Below, piece after piece: positions 1 to 6,528 of a DNA stretch of 32,078 bases; the stretch's first letter is position 1; each line of letters begins with the position of its first letter. A program made the position numbers and the translations under genes. Source of the DNA: Aliivibrio_A kagoshimensis (GTDB taxonomy: Bacteria > Pseudomonadota > Gammaproteobacteria > Enterobacterales > Vibrionaceae); assembly GCF_050337105.1 (NCBI RefSeq), contig NZ_JAKJSQ010000049.1, positions 1-32,078 of the forward strand, in the 5' to 3' direction. The notes under the pieces are model-generated. The model was not told the DNA's origin and did no database searches. It worked only from the letters and a program-made list of their open reading frames with translations.

Positions 1-49
1 TATTAATCTAAAGTTCTTAAGAAATAAAGAAAAACTTATTGCCCTTAAA

Positions 50-160
50 TAACTGATCTTTTGATTAAAACTGATTAATATGATTAAGGTGATCTAATGA
101 TCTAGCGAAAAAAATACCGGTAAATTATTGTTTATATTGATTTTATTTTTTTGTGATTTC
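50..160. other. AT-rich unwinding region with TGAT/ATCA ladder (candidate DUE)
   Basis: TGAT starts at 54, 62, 72, 81, 90 and 98, a spacing of 8-10 bases, with two more at 138 and 154 after a very AT-rich run. The other strand therefore reads as regularly repeated ATCA. In V. cholerae, RctB is reported to bind ATCA repeats in the single-stranded unwinding element of ori2. The ladder lies directly beside the iteron array, where an unwinding element is expected. The repeats are seen directly; the unwinding role is inferred. Confidence 0.65.
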
Positions 161-166
161 GGAGCG

Positions 167-288
167 ATGATCAAGGCTCTTTATGAACGATGATCATTAA
201 TCTTTAGCAACCATGATCATTAAAGATCGTGAAGCATGATCAACAGCACTTAGAACACATGATCACTGTCTAACTGAAACGATGATCA
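167..288 (+). repeat. Six RctB-type iterons (ATGATCA core) at exact 23-bp spacing
   Basis: ATGATCA begins at 167, 190, 213, 236, 259 and 282, every step being exactly 23 bases (about two helical turns), all in one orientation. Five of the six are preceded by GAA-like bases (gaacg, gaagc, gaacac, gaaacg), giving an extended unit of roughly GAAnnnATGATCA. Each core holds a GATC. In V. cholerae, Dam methylation of this GATC is needed for RctB to bind its 12-mers. This is the array expected to nucleate the initiator. Confidence 0.92.
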
Positions 289-303
289 AAGGTAGAACAC
301 AGG

Positions 304-312
304 TTATCCACA
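304..312 (+). promoter_or_regulatory. DnaA box (perfect consensus)
   Basis: TTATCCACA matches the high-affinity DnaA box exactly. It starts 22 bases after the start of the last iteron, so it keeps close to the helical phase of the array. A single DnaA box next to the iterons is a known requirement of Vibrio ori2. Confidence 0.9.
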
Positions 313-380
313 GACTTACCCTCAGTCTTATGGAAATCGTCTTCTTATGTTCATTTTATAGCAGGTTTAGAGACAGAACG

Positions 381-740
381 ATGATCATGAGGCATCATTT
401 TTACCCCGTTAACTGCATTTATTTTGAACATTTAACTTTTCCCCTGTCCGACAACAACCAATAGTGCTTTACGCTGAGTCAAATAGTTCGATAGTATGAT
501 CTGAAAGCATGATCAGGGCTTGTAAGGCGTATTTGCTTTACAGTTTGGTGAATACTTCACATTCGATCATAGTAAGGATCCTTTATTCATCTAGCATTAA
601 GCGTATTTTGGACGGTGATGTTCATGCTTCCAGAAAAATCCCCCCTGATCATCGTTCAATGTAATTTTGAGTAAATACGTATTGATTTTAGGCAAATTTA
701 CACCTTGATCATTCTTCTACTGCTTCGAAAGAATGATCAT
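381..740. repeat. Isolated and inverted iteron-like sites (candidate inc/rctA regulatory region)
   Basis: ATGATCA recurs unphased on the + strand at 381 and 509, with a one-mismatch ATGATCT at 496. It is on the - strand at 646-652 and 706-712, and the palindrome ATGATCAT lies at 733-740. The copies at 381 and 646 keep the GAACG prefix seen in the main array. In V. cholerae the equivalent stretch next to ori2 carries extra 12-mers and 39-mers that restrain initiation by titrating RctB and pairing origins. The motifs are seen; the restraining role is inferred from position. Confidence 0.65.
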
Positions 741-871
741 GGCAGATTCACTTATTGTCGCTGAATAGCCACTCTCCTGTTTAATGAGCATATGATTTCA
801 CTTTTTTATTGGTTAAATTGCAATCAAAAATACATCAGCCGTAATTTATCTCACTATTTGTAACGTTCCAG

Positions 872-886
872 CTTTACAGTGTAAAT
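872..886. other. parS centromere site, chromosome II type (site 1)
   Basis: Matches the Vibrio chromosome-II centromere consensus (N)TTTACA-N-TGTAAA(N) at all 12 defined positions: TTTACA 873-878, central G 879, TGTAAA 880-885. ParB2 should load here. It lies about 230 bases upstream of parA, between origin and par operon. Confidence 0.88.
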
Positions 887-930
887 TACGACTCCAGCAG
901 GTGACGTGGTAACACTTTTATTCTGGCTGG

Positions 931-949
931 TTTACAGGACTAGTTTACA
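931..949 (+). promoter_or_regulatory. Two TTTACA parS half-sites
   Basis: TTTACA at 931-936 and 944-949 are direct repeats of the left half of parS, 13 bases apart and about 50 bases from the complete site. They may allow weak ParB binding near the parAB promoter. Because the motif is AT-rich and only six bases long, chance is possible. Confidence 0.35.
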
Positions 950-1058
950 AATTAGTAAATGACGATATTTTGGATAATATTCTCTTTTTAACAGCTTTAT
1001 CAATGACCGTTAGTTTTATTGTTGAGACAATATATTTAGTATTAAATACAGCTCTTTA

Positions 1059-1110
1059 TTGTTTTGAGTGTAATTTGCTGTACAATCTATCGATAGGTTT
1101 GATAAGGGGA
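1059..1110 (+). promoter_or_regulatory. Candidate parAB promoter with 10-bp palindrome and Shine-Dalgarno
   Basis: TTGTTT (1059-1064), a 16-base spacer and TACAAT (1081-1086) form a plausible sigma70 promoter. The perfect palindrome CTATCGATAG (1087-1096) directly follows the -10 box, where an operator for ParA autoregulation would sit. AAGGGGA (1104-1110) lies 5 bases before the parA ATG. The promoter assignment is by eye only. Confidence 0.5.
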
Positions 1111-1115
1111 TTATC

Positions 1116-2333
1116 ATGAATAGAGAACAGACCATTAAGAATTTGAAAGCACTGGCTTCTCAAACACAGCAAGTGCAATCAGACAGAATTGAAATTGTGC
1201 TTGAAGAGCGCAAAGAAGAACACTTTCCACCGATGTCAAAAGCATTAATGGAAACGCGTTCTGGCTTAACACGTAGAAAACTTGATGATGCCATCTCTAC
1301 GCTAGAAAAGAAGGGTCATCAATTTACTAAGAATAATGCTAACCATTACTCAATATCTCTCAAAGAAGCCCACATGTTGATGGATGCCGCTCAAATTCCT
1401 GCATTTCATCAGTTGAAAAAAAATGTGGAGAACAAGCCTTGGGTAGTGAATGTCCAAAACCAGAAGGGGGGGACAGGAAAGTCAATGTCGGCAGTACATG
1501 TTGCTGCTTGCATGGCACTAAACCTTGAGAAACGTTATCGAATCTGTCTTATTGACCTGGATCCACAAGGGTCATTACGACTGTTTTTGAATCCTCAAAT
1601 TTCAGTGACTGAACACGATACTATCTATTCTGCTGTTGATATTATGTTAGATAACGTGCCAGAAGATGTAGATGTTGACAGTGAATTTTTACATAAGAAT
1701 GTATTATTGCCCACCCAATACCCAAATTTAAAGACTATTTCAGCGTTTCCAGAAGATGCAATGTTCAACGCTGAAGCCTGGCAAGATCTCTCTGAGAATC
1801 AATCTTTAGATATTGTTAAGTTACTGAAAGAGCGATTGATTGACAAGATTTCGGATGATTTCGATATCATTATGATCGATACCGGTCCTCACGTTGATCC
1901 ATTGGTATGGAATGCGATGTATGCCTCAAACTCTTTGATCATTCCATGTGCCGCTAAGCGTCTTGATTGGGCATCTACCGTAAACTTTTTCCAGCATCTA
2001 CCGACTGTGTATGAGATGTTTCCAGAAGATTGGCACGGATTACAGTTTGTCCGTTTAATGCCCACGATGTTTGAAGATGATAATAAAAAGCAGGTGTCAG
2101 TATTAACTGAGATGAATTATTTACTGGGTGAACTGGTGATGATGGCGACCATTCCACGAAGTAGGGCATTTGAAACGTGCGCTGATACCTATAGCACAGT
2201 GTTTGATCTTACGGCTGCTGACTTTGAAGGCGGTAAGAAAACACTGGCAACCGCTCAAGATGCTGTTCAAAAGAGTGCGTTAGAGCTTGAACGAATTTTT
2301 CACAGCCACTGGGCTGTACTTAATCAGGGATAA
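1116..2333 (+). CDS. parA: ParA-family chromosome II partition ATPase
   Basis: ATPase that partitions the secondary chromosome by forming nucleoid-bound patterns acted on by ParB-parS. The 405 residues carry a deviant Walker A motif, KGGTGKS at residues 117-123, with the signature lysine pair expected of ParA. A Walker A' block (LIDLDPQGS) lies near residue 150 and a Walker B-like MIDTGP near 254. The first ~100 residues precede the ATPase and include a winged-helix-like stretch (about 38-85: TRSGLTRRKLDDAISTLEKKG). This is the type Ia arrangement, in which ParA also represses its own operon. The start is supported by AAGGGGA 5 bases upstream. parB follows after 5 bases. The neighbouring ori2-type origin and parS sites identify it as the chromosome-II paralogue rather than the chromosome-I one. 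Confidence 0.95.
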   Translation: MNREQTIKNLKALASQTQQVQSDRIEIVLEERKEEHFPPMSKALMETRSGLTRRKLDDAISTLEKKGHQFTKNNANHYSISLKEAHMLMDAAQIPAFHQLKKNVENKPWVVNVQNQKGGTGKSMSAVHVAACMALNLEKRYRICLIDLDPQGSLRLFLNPQISVTEHDTIYSAVDIMLDNVPEDVDVDSEFLHKNVLLPTQYPNLKTISAFPEDAMFNAEAWQDLSENQSLDIVKLLKERLIDKISDDFDIIMIDTGPHVDPLVWNAMYASNSLIIPCAAKRLDWASTVNFFQHLPTVYEMFPEDWHGLQFVRLMPTMFEDDNKKQVSVLTEMNYLLGELVMMATIPRSRAFETCADTYSTVFDLTAADFEGGKKTLATAQDAVQKSALELERIFHSHWAVLNQG

Positions 2334-2338
2334 ATATC

Positions 2339-3313
2339 ATGGCAATTAAAACATCAGACCTGAATGCTAAATTGTTTGGAAAAACCAATAAACGTCGTGC
2401 AACAACAACGGTCGAAGCTCAACAAGCAGCCAAAGAACAGGCTCAAATTATCGAACTCTCCGTGGCGGGGCAAGAACTTGTTTCGTTCGAGTTGACTAAA
2501 ATCTCATACAGTGAAATTGAAAAAAGAACTATCGTTTTTGCTGATAATGCCCGTGAACAATCATTTCTAAATGAGCATGCATTGTCAGATATTTTGGTTA
2601 CATTAAAGGACAAAGGACAGCAGTACCCAGCAGTAGGGCGCCTCAATGATAATGGCATTATTGAAGTATTGGATGGCAGCCGTCGTCGTATGTCTTGTAT
2701 CCTATCGAAACAAGATTTTTTAATCTATGTTGCGAAAGACATTAATCTAAAACATGCTAAGTTCTTATCTGATGTTGCTAATGCTCACAAACCGCTTTCG
2801 TTATATGAGCGTGGCAAAGAGATGCAACTGATGCTTGAAAATGGCACTGTTAGTGATCAAAAAGAGTTAGCCGAAGTGTGCCAATGCAGTGAAGCGCTGG
2901 TTAGTGGCGCGTTGAAAGCAGCAACGTTACCACTTGAATTGTTGCAAGCTTATCCAAGTGTTGGTGAGTTGGGACGCCCTACTATCGTAAAGTTGCACAA
3001 ATTGTATAGCTCACTGTCAAGTAAGCAGCAGCAAGATTTACTTCATAAATGTGTTAATGATGATGGATTTGTTTGGCAGAAAAGTGATGTTCAAGGTGTT
3101 GCTCGTATTACTAAAGAGGTCACTACTTTAATTGAGTCATGGGTTGAAGCATCTATGCCGAATGATAAAAAAACCACACCGACTCACGTTGAATTAGTAA
3201 AAGGGCGAGCAAATTATGTTCGTAACAACGATAAGCTAAATTTAAAATTAAAAGGGGTGGATGATAAATTGATGGATGATATTTTGCAGTTTTTGCAGAG
3301 TCGCATGCATTAA
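2339..3313 (+). CDS. parB: ParB-family chromosome II centromere-binding protein
   Basis: DNA-binding partner of ParA that loads on parS sites of the TTTACA-N-TGTAAA type; three such sites are in this window. The 324 residues contain the N-terminal ParB/Spo0J nuclease-like domain, with GSRRRMS at residues 113-119 in the place of the nucleotide(CTP)-contacting GERRxRA box of other ParBs. A helix-turn-helix follows at about 173-192 (SDQKELAEVCQCSEALVSGA), and a C-terminal part of about 90 residues is probably the dimerisation region. AGGGA lies 9 bases before the ATG, overlapping the end of parA, so the two are probably translated together. A rho-independent terminator follows at 3336. The family is certain; the CTP-switch detail is inferred from homology. 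Confidence 0.94.
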   Translation: MAIKTSDLNAKLFGKTNKRRATTTVEAQQAAKEQAQIIELSVAGQELVSFELTKISYSEIEKRTIVFADNAREQSFLNEHALSDILVTLKDKGQQYPAVGRLNDNGIIEVLDGSRRRMSCILSKQDFLIYVAKDINLKHAKFLSDVANAHKPLSLYERGKEMQLMLENGTVSDQKELAEVCQCSEALVSGALKAATLPLELLQAYPSVGELGRPTIVKLHKLYSSLSSKQQQDLLHKCVNDDGFVWQKSDVQGVARITKEVTTLIESWVEASMPNDKKTTPTHVELVKGRANYVRNNDKLNLKLKGVDDKLMDDILQFLQSRMH

Positions 3314-3335
3314 TTATCTATACTATCTCAGCGAA

Positions 3336-3363
3336 TAAAAGACCGCCTCTGTGCGGTTTTTTT
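3336..3363 (+). terminator. Rho-independent terminator of parAB
   Basis: The stem ACCGC (3342-3346) / GCGGT (3353-3357) has a 6-base loop. It is preceded by an A-tract and followed by a run of seven T, 23 bases past the parB stop. Confidence 0.85.
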
Positions 3364-3405
3364 AATGGTATGATTATAAACAGTAGCTAGCAAGGTGATC
3401 CGCTG

Positions 3406-5466
3406 ATGGAATCAGAACTTAATTTTTTATCCACTCTCAAACAACATGCAAACAGTGCAAGACACCGTTATTGTGTCGCTTTATGTGGAGAGGTGAGTTG
3501 GGCTACTGTCTTAATTCAACAATGGCATCGTAGAGAACAGATTCAGACCAGTAGGGTGATCTGGTTAGGGGACACTGACCTAGAAACGAACAACTATTTA
3601 TCGCTCCCGGTCAATAAGGGGAACCAAATATTAGGTGAAGAAAGTACTGGATTGGTTTACGATTTTAGTTGCGGTATCAATGCTAACAGTTTAAGTGCCG
3701 CTGCTGGAACGATAGTCGCCGGTGGCATTTGTTTCTTAATTCTTTCTCGAGAAGATTATTTTTCCCAATCTTATTTTTTCACTTGGATGAGGAGTGTATC
3801 GTCGTCATTGATCTTGCTAGAGCAGGGCAGTGACCTACCTAGGCTCCCTTCATTTACCAAACAGGGTGATTCATTCCCTGATTTTCATTATGGCTGCCTC
3901 TCTGCTGAGCAGAAAAGTGCAGTCGATATGATCATAAAAGTGGTAACAGGTCATCGAAAAAGACCACTAGTACTGACTGCTGATCGTGGAAGAGGAAAAA
4001 CGTCAGCGTTAGGTATCGCTCTGTCTGAGTTGACTCAGCATCGACAATTAGCTGTGTTGGTTACCGCACCAAGTAAACGAGCTGTTGATGCTCTGTATAA
4101 ACATCTATCATTAGCTAAAAATGGTTCAACGGTTACTTTTATTTCTCCAGATGAGTTGTTACTTCAACGGCCTAAATGCGATCTATTGATTGTTGATGAA
4201 GCTGCGGCGATTCCTCTCACCATGTTAGACACTCTATTAGAACATTATCACCGAACCGTATTTTCGACTACTATTCACGGTTACGAAGGGACGGGGCGTG
4301 GTTTTACTCTCAAATTTGACCCGATATTAAACGCTAAGACACCTGGGTGGAATAGCATTGCTATCCACCAGCCTATCCGCTGGAATCCTGGTGACCCTCT
4401 AGAGAGTTGGTTGTTTGATTGTTTTCTATTTGGTGCTGAGCTCGGGGATATTGATACTCTCTCTTTCTCGGAAGCGCTTAGAGAAATTGAGTACAGTGCC
4501 ATTGATAAAAGTGCATTAGTGAATAATCAAACCTTATTCAAACAGCTCTTTGCACTGTTAGTGAATGCACATTATCAAACTTCTCCTAACGATATGATTC
4601 AGTTGCTTAACGATTCCACGCTCGATCTTTTTGTCGGTATCTATGATCAACAGATTGTTAGTTGTTCTATTATATCGAATGAAGGCGATCTAGAGTCAGA
4701 GTTGATCAATGGGGTGATGTCGGGTCAGCGGCGCCCTGTAGGACATCTTCTACCTGTTTCTGTTGCGTTGCACCTTAACCAGCCAGAAGCTGCTCGTCAA
4801 CGTTGTGCGCGCATCATGCGTATTGCTGTTCATCCTAGTGTCCAGAATAAAAAAGTTGGTTCAGGTTTTATTAGCTTCCTACATAATCATTATCAGTCTG
4901 TTGGCGTAGATTATCTTGGTACCAGCTTTGGTGCAACGTCTGATCTTATCCATTTTTGGTATCAGAACGATTTCAAGGCTGTTAGGTTTGGTATTCGTCG
5001 CGATAAGGCCAGTGGCACACACTCTTTAATGGTGGTTCGTGCCATCTCCACTCAAGCTGAGAGCTGGTTATGTAACGCTATTAACACATTTGACTTCTGT
5101 CTCCCTCAGCAGCTGGTTGAGCAGTTCTCACCAGTAGAACCGGCCATTATTTTGTCGTTATTGCATCAATCTACGGGTTATCCACGCTTACCATCTGAAC
5201 AGCGCTTTTTGATTGATGGTTTTGTTTCACAAGCTCTTGGTTATGACAGTGTGGTTCCTGCACTTCAAGTTGAACTTCTGCATCATCTTTCTACTCAGAA
5301 CTCGTTACTGAGTGATGAAGTAACACTCTTCGCTATAGAGAAAATATTGCAGCGAAAGACATGGAAAGATTTGATACCAAAGTACGGAATAATTGGCCGT
5401 AAACAAGCAGAACAGATACTAAGCAGGTATTTTTATCATAATTTACACTGTAAATCGGAAGGCTAA
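3406..5466 (+). CDS. tmcA: tRNA(Met) cytidine acetyltransferase TmcA
   Basis: Makes N4-acetylcytidine at the wobble position (C34) of elongator tRNA-Met, using acetyl-CoA and ATP, which keeps the AUG anticodon from misreading AUA. The 686 residues are close to E. coli TmcA (about 670). The order is: N-terminal DUF1726-like domain (1-155); RecD-like helicase module with Walker A GRGKTS (195-200) and Walker B DEAAAIP (264-270); GNAT acetyltransferase around 420-540 with the acetyl-CoA-loop region RIMRIAVHPSVQNKKVGSG near 467; C-terminal tRNA-binding part. The start is supported by AAGGTG about 9 bases upstream. It stands alone between the parAB terminator and the cyclase gene. Its last codons are built from a parS site (5441-5455), so the DNA there serves both protein coding and chromosome segregation. 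Confidence in function is high. Confidence 0.95.
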   Translation: MESELNFLSTLKQHANSARHRYCVALCGEVSWATVLIQQWHRREQIQTSRVIWLGDTDLETNNYLSLPVNKGNQILGEESTGLVYDFSCGINANSLSAAAGTIVAGGICFLILSREDYFSQSYFFTWMRSVSSSLILLEQGSDLPRLPSFTKQGDSFPDFHYGCLSAEQKSAVDMIIKVVTGHRKRPLVLTADRGRGKTSALGIALSELTQHRQLAVLVTAPSKRAVDALYKHLSLAKNGSTVTFISPDELLLQRPKCDLLIVDEAAAIPLTMLDTLLEHYHRTVFSTTIHGYEGTGRGFTLKFDPILNAKTPGWNSIAIHQPIRWNPGDPLESWLFDCFLFGAELGDIDTLSFSEALREIEYSAIDKSALVNNQTLFKQLFALLVNAHYQTSPNDMIQLLNDSTLDLFVGIYDQQIVSCSIISNEGDLESELINGVMSGQRRPVGHLLPVSVALHLNQPEAARQRCARIMRIAVHPSVQNKKVGSGFISFLHNHYQSVGVDYLGTSFGATSDLIHFWYQNDFKAVRFGIRRDKASGTHSLMVVRAISTQAESWLCNAINTFDFCLPQQLVEQFSPVEPAIILSLLHQSTGYPRLPSEQRFLIDGFVSQALGYDSVVPALQVELLHHLSTQNSLLSDEVTLFAIEKILQRKTWKDLIPKYGIIGRKQAEQILSRYFYHNLHCKSEG
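5441..5455. other. parS centromere site (site 2), inside the tmcA 3' end
   Basis: TTTACA 5442-5447, central C 5448, TGTAAA 5449-5454: a full match to the chromosome-II parS consensus. It encodes the NLHCK stretch near the TmcA C-terminus. Confidence 0.88.
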
Positions 5467-5480
5467 TTTACAGTGTAAAT
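5466..5480. other. parS centromere site (site 3), starting at the tmcA stop codon
   Basis: TTTACA 5467-5472, central G 5473, TGTAAA 5474-5479: a full consensus match. The centre is 25 bases from that of site 2. Bases 5440-5455 and 5466-5481 are exact reverse complements (16 bp) around a 10-base loop, so the pair can also form one long hairpin just after tmcA. There is no T-tract after the stem, so it is not a standard terminator. Confidence 0.88.
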
Positions 5481-5527
5481 TGAAAATCGATTGTTGCAAG
5501 AAAGATAGGATTAAAGGAAAGGAACTA

Positions 5528-6511
5528 ATGGAAAGCGTTGTAAATGCAGAAGAAATAGAAGTATTAGATGAACTTCGACGTCGAGTAGAGGAGCTTGAAG
5601 GTGAGAACTGTAAACTGAAACGAGAAAAGTACCGTTTAGAAGAAAAGTTGACCGCAGCTTTTGATGGAACTGGCCTCTGTTTATGGGAGCAACATATTCC
5701 ATCTGGAAAATTGACCATCTTCAATATGGAGTGGGGAAACATGCTGGGCTTTACGGCAAGTGAACTTGAAGCAACTGTGGATGTATGGAAAAGCAAACTA
5801 CACCCAGAAGATAAAGATGATGTCGTTAATGCATTTATGTCGCATCTAGCAGGTGAGAGTGAGTCCTATCAAGCAGTTCACCGTATGTTGCACAAAGATG
5901 GTTCGCATAGCTGGGTATCAGACCGGGGAAGAGTCGTAGAGTTCGACGATCAAGATAAACCATTAAGAATGATGGGAACTCATATAGACATTACTCAAGA
6001 GAAGCGGTACGAGCAAAAGTTGTCAAAGTTGGCCACAACCGATCCATTAACCAATTTATTAAACAGAAGTGCGTTAGAAAAAAGCTTTGAACAGTTAACA
6101 ATACAGAGTGACAATCAAAGTGCCGCTCTTCTGTTTATTGACCTTGATAATTTCAAATTAGTGAATGATCATCTAGGACATAAAGCGGGAGATAATGTGT
6201 TGATTCAAGTTGCAGAGTGGATGAGAGAGGATGCTCCTGAACATACTGAGATTGCGAGATTAGGAGGAGATGAATTTGTACTGCTTTGTAGGCGCGCAGA
6301 TAAATCACAGTTGGAAGATTTCTCAAGAAAACTACTAAAGCGAGCAGCTTCACCACTACTGCTAGAGAGTGGCGAGGCCAACATAGGATTCAGTATCGGA
6401 ATTCGCGTATTTGATACTGGTACGTCTAGTTTTAATACTCTCTACGAACAAGCTGATACTGTGATGTATCAAGTTAAGCGTCAAGGGAAAGGAAGCTTCT
6501 CTTTCTATTAA
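5528..6511 (+). CDS. PAS-GGDEF diguanylate cyclase, soluble
   Basis: Predicted to make cyclic di-GMP from two GTP in the cytoplasm. From the ATG at 5528 there are 327 residues: an N-terminal coiled coil (about 8-40, rich in E, L, K, R), a PAS domain with PAC tail (about 42-165), then a GGDEF domain with DLDNFKLVNDHLGHKAGD and an intact GGDEF in ARLGGDEFVLL. The RxxD inhibitory site, expected nine residues before GGDEF, is absent (P and T stand at those places), so product feedback is not expected through it. There is no transmembrane segment. A TTG at 5480 would add 16 residues, but AAAGGAAAGG just before ATG 5528 supports the shorter form. The 3' end converges on lapB with 17 bases between, so a link to the lap system is suggested by position only. 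Confidence 0.88.
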   Translation: MESVVNAEEIEVLDELRRRVEELEGENCKLKREKYRLEEKLTAAFDGTGLCLWEQHIPSGKLTIFNMEWGNMLGFTASELEATVDVWKSKLHPEDKDDVVNAFMSHLAGESESYQAVHRMLHKDGSHSWVSDRGRVVEFDDQDKPLRMMGTHIDITQEKRYEQKLSKLATTDPLTNLLNRSALEKSFEQLTIQSDNQSAALLFIDLDNFKLVNDHLGHKAGDNVLIQVAEWMREDAPEHTEIARLGGDEFVLLCRRADKSQLEDFSRKLLKRAASPLLLESGEANIGFSIGIRVFDTGTSSFNTLYEQADTVMYQVKRQGKGSFSFY

Positions 6512-6528
6512 TAAAATTATTAATGGAA

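Larger units (their letters stand above)
1..745. other. Chromosome II-type replication origin (ori2 / RctB iteron origin), right-hand part
   Basis: About 745 bases with no convincing gene. They hold 18 GATC (Dam) sites by my count, where about 3 would be expected by chance. Many lie in ATGATCA, the core of the 11-12-mer bound by the Vibrio chromosome-II initiator RctB. Layout left to right: AT-rich TGAT ladder, six phased iterons, a DnaA box, then isolated and inverted iteron-like sites. In Vibrio cholerae the same order is unwinding region, 12-mer array, DnaA box and inhibitory region, with rctB beyond the AT-rich end and parAB2 on the other side. Here parAB is on the expected side, so rctB should be left of base 1, transcribed leftward. 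I could not pick out the regulatory 39-mers with confidence; 391-480 and 516-640 are where I would look. Identification by layout and motif is strong; function is inferred. Confidence 0.9.
746..1058. other. Non-coding spacer between origin and parAB promoter
   Basis: No credible gene. It is AT-rich and holds one full parS site (872-886) and two TTTACA half-sites (931-949), annotated separately. Nothing else was recognised. Confidence 0.6.

Noticed and set aside
167..288. Phased repeats as a possible CRISPR array
   Set aside because: The repeat core is only 7-12 bases with a 23-base period and a DnaA box beside it; this is an iteron array.
282..464. 60-residue ORF in the origin, in the place of V. 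cholerae rctA
   Set aside because: It begins inside an iteron and runs through the DnaA box, has no ribosome site and no protein-like composition; V. cholerae rctA is also thought to act as DNA, not protein.
5480..5527. TTG start of the first cyclase
   Set aside because: It would begin inside parS site 3; ATG 5528 has a strong AAAGGAAAGG site.
5443..5796. 117-residue minus-strand ORF opposite the cyclase start
   Set aside because: Low-complexity Ser-rich shadow of a coiled-coil coding region.
6508..6525. ATTAAT...ATTAAT repeat between the cyclase and lapB
   Set aside because: A weak all-AT stem without a T-tract; not supportable as a terminator.
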